From: Thermoplasmata archaeon
Lineage (GTDB): Archaea > Thermoplasmatota > SW-10-69-26
Assembly: GCA_003561665.1 (NCBI GenBank)
Contig: PWVY01000043.1
Coordinates: 1-5,832 of the forward strand
Direction: 5' to 3'
DNA: 5,832 nucleotides
In this document: positions 1 through 4,620 of the stretch, piece after piece
Position numbering within the stretch: the stretch's first letter is position 1
How the letters are laid out: each line of letters begins with the position of its first letter
Translations under genes and position numbers: made by a program
Notes under the pieces: model-generated
Told to the model about the DNA's origin: nothing
The model's database searches: none
The model's input: only the letters and a program-made list of their open reading frames with translations

Positions 1-310
1 GGGTGAGGTGTAGCGTGGCGGGGTGGAGGAGGGTGAGGGTGTCGTGGTGGAAGGGTGCCTCGTTGAGCGTTGCGGGGGTGGGGTCGAGGAGGGTGAAGGA
101 TCTCAAGGGGAGGCCTTGCTCGTCGCTGTCGGGGGGTGCGAGGTCGATTTGGGGTTTTGGGGGTTCGGTGTTCTGTATGGCGTCTTGGACTTCACCGATG
201 AGGGCTGTGGAGACGCTGAGGACGCCGATGACGAGCACAAGGGCGGTTGCGATTTCGAGCAAGCGCCATGCCACGCGCGTGGGTTCCTTTGTTACGTGAT
301 AAACCTTCAC
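1..310 (-). CDS. Membrane-anchored protein of unknown function, N-terminal part (runs off the left edge)
   Basis: I do not recognise the family. On the minus strand the frame is open from the GTG at 310 to the window edge, about 103 codons. The N-terminus is short and basic (begins MKVYHVTKEPTR), followed by one hydrophobic segment at about residues 16-38 (core ATALVLVIGVLSVSTALIG). After it comes a Pro/Asp/Glu-rich linker (residues about 45-62) and a region with a weak repeat spaced 20 residues apart (TLLDPTPATL, then TLLHPATLHL). This is the layout of a signal-anchored surface protein, inferred only from composition. It begins 41 bp after the stop of the exported-protein gene on the same strand, so the two probably form an operon. 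No ATG lies in this frame near the start; a GTG at 274 is an alternative start. No clear Shine-Dalgarno site is seen. The plus strand opposite it is extremely G-rich, so its codons are C-rich. Confidence 0.6.
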   Translation of the reverse strand, partial: MKVYHVTKEPTRVAWRLLEIATALVLVIGVLSVSTALIGEVQDAIQNTEPPKPQIDLAPPDSDEQGLPLRSFTLLDPTPATLNEAPFHHDTLTLLHPATLHLT

Positions 311-351
311 CCGGAACGGGGGGTGAACGATGCCTCGAAGGGGGGTGTCCC

Positions 352-789
352 TTACGCCGTGATCATGCAGCGGATTTGGCTGCCGGTTAGTGCGTTTATG
401 ATATCATACACGTCGTTGCAGGTCTCTTGGACGATGCGTACAGCGTCTCCCGCGATCGAGGTGATGGTGTTCGTGGCTTCGTCAACGATGGCTGTTCCAT
501 CGTCGGGCACGGTCGCTACGTGGTCGTCTGGGTTGACGAGGTTGTCTTCTTTGGGTTCTCCGACGTAGCAGGTTTCAGTTTGGAGCCCTGGTAGGTCGTT
601 GGTTTCTTCCCAAACCTCGATGCTTCCATCGTTGGTTCTGAGGTAGTATTCCTCAACATCGATGGCGTCTTCGGTAGCTTCCTCACAGGAAGGGTACTCT
701 TCTGATATGTCGCTTGCGAGGGCTGTTGGAGCGGTCCATGTGAGCATCATCACGGTCAGCAGGATCACCAAGCCTTCCTTGCCTTTCAT
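352..789 (-). CDS. Small acidic exported protein, four cysteines, unknown function
   Basis: I do not recognise the family. From the ATG at 789 the product is 145 residues. It starts MKGKEG, continues with a hydrophobic core (about residues 7-20, LVILLTVMMLTW) and an Ala-rich end (TAPTALAS) that looks like a Sec signal peptide with cleavage near ALA-S or S-D. The mature part is strongly acidic (SEEYPSCEEATEDAIDVEE, PDDHVATVPDDG) and has four cysteines in two pairs of regions (SCEE, TCYV, TCND, RCMI), which could form two disulfides outside the cell. The last cysteine lies only four residues from the C-terminus. The frame also has an ATG at 798 and a TTG at 816. I prefer 789 because the signal peptide then begins directly with its basic n-region and a TATA-like ATTTTT sits about 29 nt upstream. 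It ends in TAA, 41 bp before the membrane-protein gene. Confidence 0.7.
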   Translation of the reverse strand: MKGKEGLVILLTVMMLTWTAPTALASDISEEYPSCEEATEDAIDVEEYYLRTNDGSIEVWEETNDLPGLQTETCYVGEPKEDNLVNPDDHVATVPDDGTAIVDEATNTITSIAGDAVRIVQETCNDVYDIINALTGSQIRCMITA

Positions 790-814
790 AGGTCCCATGA
801 TGGTGTTTGGGTGC

Positions 815-820
815 AAAAAT
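815..820 (-). promoter_or_regulatory. Possible TATA box for the exported-protein gene
   Basis: On the minus strand ATTTTT is the most A/T-rich stretch just upstream of the ATG at 789, with its centre about 29 nt away. This fits an archaeal TATA box driving a transcript with almost no leader. The match to the archaeal consensus is weak, so the call rests mainly on spacing. Confidence 0.35.
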
Positions 821-985
821 GTTCGGTGGCCCGTGGGTCCAAATAGGGGGTCTTTCCCGTGGTGGAGGCCTGGTTAAGGGTCGTATGCGGGTGTTTGGTT
901 CTCAAGCTGGGGCCGTTAAGCTTTGTTCCGCCTCGATGTGGACCTCTTCATCCAGGATACAAACTCCCCACCGTCGTCGTTCGCA

Positions 986-1010
986 ACCTGATTCCCTGCG
1001 GGTCTCAGGT
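986..1010 (+). other. Imperfect hairpin in the divergent intergenic region
   Basis: ACCTGA (986-991) pairs exactly with TCAGGT (1005-1010). Inside it CCC (994-996) pairs with GGG (1000-1002) around a TGC loop, leaving a TT/TC internal loop. Outside it CCACC (968-972) could pair with GGTGG (1011-1015) if 13 bases bulge out. TTTT follows at 1017-1020. It could be part of a small RNA, an operator or a terminator, or could be chance; the DUF424 TATA-like box lies about 23 bp downstream. Confidence 0.35.
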
Positions 1011-1032
1011 GGTGGCTTTTGGGTGCGATGGG

Positions 1033-1040
1033 TTTTTATG
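1033..1040 (+). promoter_or_regulatory. TATA-like box for the DUF424-NMD3 operon
   Basis: TTTTTATG is centred about 27 nt before the GTG at 1063, the spacing expected when an archaeal transcript starts at or next to the start codon. No Shine-Dalgarno site precedes that GTG, which agrees with leaderless translation. The placement also supports 1063 as the start over the longer open frame. Confidence 0.5.
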
Positions 1041-1062
1041 CGGAACATTCGAATCGTTGGGC

Positions 1063-1368
1063 GTGTTCCGGTTCAAGCTTTATCGTTTCGAGAACGATCT
1101 CTTGCTTGCGGCGTCCGATGAGGATTTGATCGGGCGCAGCGTGACGCAAGGGGACATCGTGGTGCACATCTCGGAGCAGTTTTACGGGACCGAGCAGGCC
1201 GATCAGGGTGAGCTTCGGGGGTTGTTGGCCCGGTGCACCGTCGCGAACCTGATGGGGGAGCGGTGCGTGAAGTTGGCTAAGACGCTGGGGTTGGTTAGTG
1301 ATGAGAACATCGTTCGCTTGGAGGGTGTTCCCCATGCGCAGTTGGCCGTGATGGGGGATCCGTCTTGA
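1063..1368 (+). CDS. DUF424 family protein
   Basis: The 101-residue product matches my memory of the archaeal DUF424 family over its whole length: a short beta-type N-terminus (FRFKLYRF), then LLLAASDEDLIGRSV, GDIVVHISEQFYG, an Ala/Asn-Leu-Met-Gly helix (TVANLMGERCVKLA), and the closing signature GVPHAQLAVM. The family's function is not established. The GTG at 1063 is chosen because the product then starts MFRFKLY, as family members do; the open frame extends back to 859 but that extension is not family-like. The TGA stop at 1366-1368 overlaps the TTG start of NMD3 (TTGA), so the two are almost certainly cotranscribed and probably translationally coupled. The link with NMD3 suggests a job in ribosome assembly or translation, which is inference. 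A TATA-like box lies about 27 nt upstream. Confidence 0.85.
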   Translation: MFRFKLYRFENDLLLAASDEDLIGRSVTQGDIVVHISEQFYGTEQADQGELRGLLARCTVANLMGERCVKLAKTLGLVSDENIVRLEGVPHAQLAVMGDPS

Positions 1369-2441
1369 CGTCCGCGGATCAGGAAGGGTCGGAGGCTGCG
1401 TTCTGCATCTCGTGCGGGGATTCGAACCCCATAGCGGACGGGAAGTGCATCGATTGTTTGCGGGAGGAGGTCACGGTGGTGCGGGGCCCTAGCGGGCCGG
1501 TGAAGCTTGAGCGCTGCGTGCATTGTGGAGCGATCCCGGTGCGTGAGCATTGGGATCAGCCCACGTCTTTGGTGGAGGCGGTGGAGCAATCGGCGATCGG
1601 GAGCGTGTTGATTCCGGAGGCCTTAGAGGGGGTGGATGTTCGCGTGGTTGTCCGGGAGGAGGACAAGAAGAACTACGTTGTGGACGTGGAGGTGACGGGT
1701 TCGTACAAGGGGGTCACGGTGGAGGGGGAGGCGCCGGTGCGTGTGCAGGTGAAGAACGTCACGTGTCAGGCGTGCTCGCGTAGGCATGGAGGGTATTACG
1801 AGGCCATCGTGCAGGTGCGAGAGAAGGGGGATGCGGAGGTTTCAGACGAGCGGGCGGGGGAGATCGCGGTCATGATCGAGGAGGAGGTGCGGCGTGTGGG
1901 GGGCTTGTCGGGGACGCAGTCGTACTTGTTGAAGGCTGAAGCGAGGCATGGGGGGTACGATTATTATTTCGGGACGAAGCCGGTCGCGAAGAACATCGCG
2001 AAACGGATCAAGGATCGATACGGGGGCTCGTTGACGCATTCGACGACGTTGGCGGGGGAGGAGGACGGGCAGGAGGTGCATCGTTTGACCATCGCGGTGC
2101 GGTTGCCGCGCGTGATGAAAGGGAGCGTGATCGGGTACGGGGACGAGATCGTGGAGGTGTACGGTCGAAGCGGGAACCGGGTGTTGGGTCGCACCGTGCC
2201 GGAGGGTGCAGGGCGCACCATCGAGGAGCGTCATTTGGATCGGGCCGTGGTGCTTGAACCCAAGCGGGTGGACATCGTGTACGCGGCGCAAGGGGAGGGA
2301 CAGATCTTGGATCCGGAGTCGTTGGATGCTGTGCAGGTTCGGTTGCCTGAGGGCGTTGAGAGCGGGGGGCAGGCCTGGGCGGTCAAGCATCGTGAGCGGT
2401 GGGTTGTGCTTGAGGCCGCCGCCCCGCGCGATGATGCCTGA
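1365..2441 (+). CDS. NMD3 family protein (archaeal homologue of the 60S export adaptor)
   Basis: The product is 358 residues. In eukaryotes NMD3 binds the large ribosomal subunit late in maturation and serves as its nuclear export adaptor. The archaeal form keeps the ribosome-binding part and presumably acts in large-subunit assembly. Zinc-ribbon cysteines are visible at C14/C17 (CISCG), C28/C31 (CIDC), C51/C54 (CVHCG) and C134/C137 (CQACSRRHGGYYEA), the last containing the HGGYYEA segment typical of the family. The beta-rich domains expected for NMD3 follow (about 200-358; for example GGYDYYFGTKPVAKNIA). The TTG at 1365 is the only possible start before the first cysteine and overlaps the DUF424 stop; GGGGGAT at 1353-1359 may act as a weak ribosome binding site. 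Its stop directly abuts the stop of the convergent creatininase-family gene. Codons are strongly G-ending. Confidence 0.9.
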   Translation: MTSADQEGSEAAFCISCGDSNPIADGKCIDCLREEVTVVRGPSGPVKLERCVHCGAIPVREHWDQPTSLVEAVEQSAIGSVLIPEALEGVDVRVVVREEDKKNYVVDVEVTGSYKGVTVEGEAPVRVQVKNVTCQACSRRHGGYYEAIVQVREKGDAEVSDERAGEIAVMIEEEVRRVGGLSGTQSYLLKAEARHGGYDYYFGTKPVAKNIAKRIKDRYGGSLTHSTTLAGEEDGQEVHRLTIAVRLPRVMKGSVIGYGDEIVEVYGRSGNRVLGRTVPEGAGRTIEERHLDRAVVLEPKRVDIVYAAQGEGQILDPESLDAVQVRLPEGVESGGQAWAVKHRERWVVLEAAAPRDDA

Positions 2442-3188
2442 TCAGGGTTCGATCTCCTCGAACAGATCCGCGAGCGCGTCCACGGCGAGGGTGTGAAGCA
2501 CGCGTCCAAGCTTGACCGTGGCTTGGCTGGGGTCCCCGATGTACCCGTCAGGGAGCGCATCTTCCGGCGTGGGGGAGAGCACGTACCCTTCATCGTTCGG
2601 AAGGTGCTCGCCTGGCGTTTCCTTGACGAGCTCCTCGCGCAGGTCCATGATGCGAGCCGTCTCCATCGTGCCTGCGTGACCGTCGCGTTGCGGGATCGTT
2701 TCACCGTTCACGGTCTCGCCTGCGTACCCGAAGAGCACGTCCCATTCACTGAGCAGGGCCACCGTGAACCCTTCGTGTTCTTTGACCGCTTCTCGCCCGG
2801 CTTGCTTGATGGCGCGCATGTGCCCGCTCCCGGCATGACCGCTCACGATGGCCACGCTTTTCACCTCGTGGCGAGCCAGCTCGTCAAGGATGTCCCGGGT
2901 GAGGCTTCGAAGCGTGTCGAACCCGATCGAGATGCTGCCCGGGAAGTTGCGCGTGCTGTGGCAGTTCCCGTAGTTGAGCGTGGGCAAAACGATGCTCCCG
3001 GTTCGCGCGGCGGCTTCGTTCACGACGGCTTCGGCCTGGAAGATGTCCGTGCCCAACGGGAGATGGGGCCCATGCTCCTCGAGGATGCCCACGGGAAGAA
3101 CGAAGGCGCGCTCCGTGGCGAACTGATCGTACTCTTCCATGGTCAACTCGCTGGCCCGCAAAAGGCGGTGCTCGTCAACGCGCGTCAT
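2442..3188 (-). CDS. Creatininase family metal-dependent amidohydrolase
   Basis: The 248-residue product has the creatininase-superfamily layout. The metal-binding signature is LEEHGPHLPLGTD, with likely ligands E37, H39 and D48. Next come YGNCHSTRNFPGSISIG (residues 73-89), the glycine/histidine turn IVSGHAGSGH (114-123, standing where many relatives have NGHGGN), and GHAGTMET (170-177), equivalent to the family HAG-x-x-ET motif. Relatives include creatininase itself, the mycofactocin protein MftE, and archaeal ArfB, which deformylates an early intermediate of riboflavin and F420 synthesis. For an archaeon the ArfB role is a reasonable guess, but nothing nearby confirms it. The ATG at 3188 is the natural start; no Shine-Dalgarno site is seen, and a TATA-like CTTAAG lies about 25 nt upstream, so it is probably leaderless. 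It is divergent from the small gene at 3241 and abuts NMD3 at its 3' end. Confidence 0.85.
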   Translation of the reverse strand: MTRVDEHRLLRASELTMEEYDQFATERAFVLPVGILEEHGPHLPLGTDIFQAEAVVNEAAARTGSIVLPTLNYGNCHSTRNFPGSISIGFDTLRSLTRDILDELARHEVKSVAIVSGHAGSGHMRAIKQAGREAVKEHEGFTVALLSEWDVLFGYAGETVNGETIPQRDGHAGTMETARIMDLREELVKETPGEHLPNDEGYVLSPTPEDALPDGYIGDPSQATVKLGRVLHTLAVDALADLFEEIEP

Positions 3189-3209
3189 GCACCGTGCATC
3201 GTGGCCAGG

Positions 3210-3215
3210 CTTAAG
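3210..3215. promoter_or_regulatory. Symmetric TATA-like box shared by two divergent genes
   Basis: The palindrome CTTAAG sits in the 52-bp gap between two divergent starts. Its centre is about 25 nt from the creatininase-family ATG (3188) and about 28 nt from the small-protein ATG (3241). Both distances fit an archaeal TATA box serving a leaderless or nearly leaderless transcript, and neither gene has a well-placed Shine-Dalgarno site. No other A/T-rich stretch exists in the gap. Confidence 0.5.
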
Positions 3216-3240
3216 AAGGTGAACAGGCTAGTTGCGGTTC

Positions 3241-3537
3241 ATGGCAAGGAAGCACCGACACAATCAAGGGGGTGGGAAGCAACCCCGAGAGAAGCGGTTC
3301 GACGAATCCCGGGGCGAACTGTTCGAGTACGACGCTCGCAAGATCTTGCGGGATGCCCCCATCGACGAAGATCACTACAAGGCCTTCCTTCAACAAGTCA
3401 AAACGCGCGGCAGCCGTCAAGGCATCAAGGATGCCAAAGCGTTCGTGGCCAAGAAGGCCAGCGAGGATGACCTCTTGACGGAGGAAGCCAGCGAGGACCT
3501 TCAAAACCTTCTCGACAAGTACGCCCGATACCGCTGA
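3241..3537 (+). CDS. Small charged protein of unknown function (98 residues)
   Basis: I do not recognise the family. The N-terminus is strongly basic and glycine-rich (MARKHRHNQGGGKQPREKR), which suggests a disordered nucleic-acid or ribosome-binding tail. The rest is charged and predicted mainly helical (FEYDARKILRDAPIDEDHYKAFLQQ, here split: FEYDARKIL, DEDHYKAFLQQVK, IKDAKAFVAKK, EDLQNLLDKYARYR). There is no cysteine, signal peptide or membrane segment, so it is cytoplasmic. A TTG at 3232 would add three residues; the ATG at 3241 is preferred because it stands about 28 nt from the shared TATA-like box. The only purine-rich site, AAGGTGA, is too far upstream to be used. It is divergent from the creatininase-family gene, and its TGA directly abuts the stop of the TatA-like gene. 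Codon use and the regular charge pattern support a real gene. Confidence 0.7.
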   Translation: MARKHRHNQGGGKQPREKRFDESRGELFEYDARKILRDAPIDEDHYKAFLQQVKTRGSRQGIKDAKAFVAKKASEDDLLTEEASEDLQNLLDKYARYR

Positions 3538-3861
3538 TCACGCGCTGTCGTCTTCATCGTCCTCATCGTCCCCCGGCCCGTTTTGGTCCTGCCGGCGCTG
3601 TTTTTCTTTCTTGCGAAGCTCAGGGTCCAACATCCAGGCCTCGGCTTCCGGTGGCCGACGCGAGGGGTCGAACCCGCGGGTGGGATCGAAATCGCCCGCT
3701 TGCTCTTCGAGCCCATGCTCGATGCGGGCCATCGTCGATTTGACCTTCGAACGCCAACGCGAGAGGGTGCGCATCGCTTGGGGCCCATGCTCGGGCCCGA
3801 ACAACACAAGCAACGCTAGGCCCACGAGCGTGATCTCCCACGCGCCAAGGCCCAGCACCAT
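3538..3861 (-). CDS. TatA/TatB-like twin-arginine translocase subunit
   Basis: The 107-residue product has the TatA/TatB plan. There is a very short outside N-terminus with a Glu at the start of the membrane helix (GAWEITLVGLALLVLF, about residues 6-21), then the hinge motif FGPEHGPQAMR, an amphipathic basic helix (TLSRWRSKVKSTMARIEHGLEE), and a long polar C-terminal tail ending in an acidic run (GDDEDDEDDSA). TatA forms the channel and TatB the receptor with TatC for exporting folded proteins; the sequence does not decide between A and B, and no TatC is present here. The Gly that often follows the hinge (the R-x-L-G pattern) is replaced by Ser. The start could be the ATG at 3861 or a TTG at 3864; the purine-rich GGGAGGG on the minus strand at 3874-3880 is 12 or 9 nt away respectively. 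The stop abuts the convergent small gene. Confidence 0.8.
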   Translation of the reverse strand: MVLGLGAWEITLVGLALLVLFGPEHGPQAMRTLSRWRSKVKSTMARIEHGLEEQAGDFDPTRGFDPSRRPPEAEAWMLDPELRKKEKQRRQDQNGPGDDEDDEDDSA

Positions 3862-3873
3862 CAAGACGGGCTA

Positions 3874-3880
3874 CCCTCCC
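3874..3880 (-). promoter_or_regulatory. Possible ribosome binding site of the TatA-like gene
   Basis: GGGAGGG on the minus strand stands 9 nt from the TTG at 3864 and 12 nt from the ATG at 3861. The spacing slightly favours TTG. If transcription starts from the TATA-like box at 3931-3938, the leader would be about 45 nt and would include this site. Confidence 0.4.
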
Positions 3881-3930
3881 ACGCGTCTTGAGGCTTCGGG
3901 TCTCCTCCAACAAGACATGCCTCGCGTACC

Positions 3931-3938
3931 CTTAAATA
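3931..3938. promoter_or_regulatory. TATA-like box between the TatA-like and zinc-ribbon genes
   Basis: CTTAAATA is the best archaeal TATA-box match in the window. On the plus strand its centre is about 29 nt before the ATG at 3964, so transcription would start a few bases before the gene. Read on the minus strand it is TATTTAAG, which could also drive the TatA-like gene with a leader of about 45 nt. It is the only A/T-rich site in the gap. Confidence 0.6.
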
Positions 3939-3951
3939 GGCCTCCTCGGGT

Positions 3952-3956
3952 GGAGG
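3952..3956 (+). promoter_or_regulatory. Ribosome binding site of the zinc-ribbon gene
   Basis: GGAGG ends 7 nt before the ATG at 3964, a normal Shine-Dalgarno position. It lies only about 17-21 nt after the centre of the TATA-like box, so the transcript may begin inside or after it. Whether it is used depends on the real transcription start. Confidence 0.5.
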
Positions 3957-3963
3957 ACGTAAC

Positions 3964-4620
3964 ATGACCCCAAACCCGTGGCCTGCATGCCCCAACTGCG
4001 GTCATGAAGACGTGGCCATCCTTCACGAAGCCACCCCCCAAGCGAACGTCACGGACGCCACTCTCGAATGCCGCGTCTGTGACCACGTGTTCAAGGACAC
4101 GATCCAGAAGGCACAAGACGTGACCCTCAAGGCGATCGTCAGCGAGGAGGATGAAAGCGACGTCACCCGCATCACGGTTCCACCCCACGAACCGCTTCAC
4201 GTTGGAGACGAAGTGTACAGCGAGGACCACCGGCTCCTCGTCACGAGCCTCGAAGACCAAGAGGACCGCCGCGTCGACGAGGCCCTTCCCCAAGACATCA
4301 AAACCCTCTGGTGCAAGGTGTTCGACACCGTCACGGTGGACATCGCCATCAACCAAGGGCACAAGACCTGGACCGGCGAGATCACGGTCAAACCCGAGGA
4401 GGACTTCTACGTTGGCGACCGGTTGATGATCAAAGACCGCGAGGTCGCCGTGCACGCCATCAAAACGCCCAGCGACATCCACCACGAAGGAAGCCAACAA
4501 GCACGCGACATCGTTCGCTTGTACGCGAAAAGCGTCAGCGGCGAACCCATCACCTACAAGGAGGTTCACCGCACCGAGATCCACCGCCGCCGACGCCGGT
4601 TCAGGGAGGGTTCATCATGA
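3964..4620 (+). CDS. HVO_0476-type archaeal zinc-ribbon protein
   Basis: The product is 218 residues. An N-terminal zinc ribbon is clear: CPNCG at C9/C12 and CRVC at C36/C39, 23 residues apart. The rest is an acidic, beta-rich body with two similar segments (VTLKAIVSEEDES..EPLHVGDEVYSED at about 53-86, and VTVDIAINQGHKTW..EDFYVGDRLMIKD at about 124-158). These read as a duplicated beta-barrel-like domain, each with a (L/Y)HVGD or YVGD turn followed by a V-x-x-I/L strand. The C-terminus is a basic run (EIHRRRRRFREGSS), which might bind RNA or DNA. The length and organisation match my memory of the HVO_0476 family, whose function is unknown to me. The ATG at 3964 has a good ribosome binding site and a TATA-like box. 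The TGA overlaps the folD start (ATGA), so the two genes are cotranscribed and coupled. Confidence 0.75.
   Translation: MTPNPWPACPNCGHEDVAILHEATPQANVTDATLECRVCDHVFKDTIQKAQDVTLKAIVSEEDESDVTRITVPPHEPLHVGDEVYSEDHRLLVTSLEDQEDRRVDEALPQDIKTLWCKVFDTVTVDIAINQGHKTWTGEITVKPEEDFYVGDRLMIKDREVAVHAIKTPSDIHHEGSQQARDIVRLYAKSVSGEPITYKEVHRTEIHRRRRRFREGSS
4603..4610 (+). promoter_or_regulatory. Ribosome binding site of folD
   Basis: AGGGAGGG ends 6 nt before the ATG at 4617. It lies inside the last codons of the zinc-ribbon gene and fixes the folD start at 4617, although the open frame extends back to 4311. Together with the ATGA overlap it points to translational coupling. Confidence 0.75.

Larger units (their letters stand above)
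790..1062. other. Divergent intergenic region, 273 bp, no gene recognised
   Basis: This is the longest non-coding stretch in the window, between the minus-strand exported-protein gene and the plus-strand DUF424 gene. An open plus-strand frame crosses it (from 859), but its product has no family-like character until the DUF424 domain begins, so I treat it as chance. The region holds TATA-like sites near both ends and an imperfect hairpin at 986-1010. The stretch TGGTTAAGGG near 871 resembles a tRNA box A, but I could not find a matching anticodon stem, T-loop or acceptor stem. Confidence 0.6.

Noticed and set aside
26..96. Direct repeat GAGGAGGGTGA at 26-36 and 86-96
   Set aside because: It is in frame (60 bp apart) in the membrane-protein gene and is explained by a weak protein repeat, not by a DNA element.
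23..568. Long plus-strand open frame of 181 codons
   Set aside because: It lies opposite two minus-strand genes with signal or membrane segments; its Gly/Val-rich product follows from G-rich antisense sequence.
859..935. Possible tRNA, from TGGTTAAGGG resembling box A
   Set aside because: No anticodon stem, T-loop motif at the right distance or acceptor stem could be paired. GGTTCAAG at about 1070 lies inside DUF424 codons.
859..1062. N-terminal extension of the DUF424 gene
   Set aside because: The added 68 residues are Cys/Pro/Val-rich with no family likeness, and the DUF424 domain starts exactly at the GTG at 1063 with a TATA-like box upstream.
2493..3470. Plus-strand open frame of 325 codons
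   Set aside because: It runs antisense to the creatininase-family gene and across its promoter into the small gene; the product has no recognisable motif.
3871..4584. Minus-strand open frame of 237 codons
   Set aside because: It is the shadow of the zinc-ribbon gene, whose cysteine motifs, ribosome binding site and coupling to folD are on the plus strand.
4311..4616. Longer folD start at 4311
   Set aside because: The extra residues are Arg/His/Gln-rich out-of-frame readings of the zinc-ribbon gene; the ATG at 4617 has a strong ribosome binding site and the standard FolD N-terminus.
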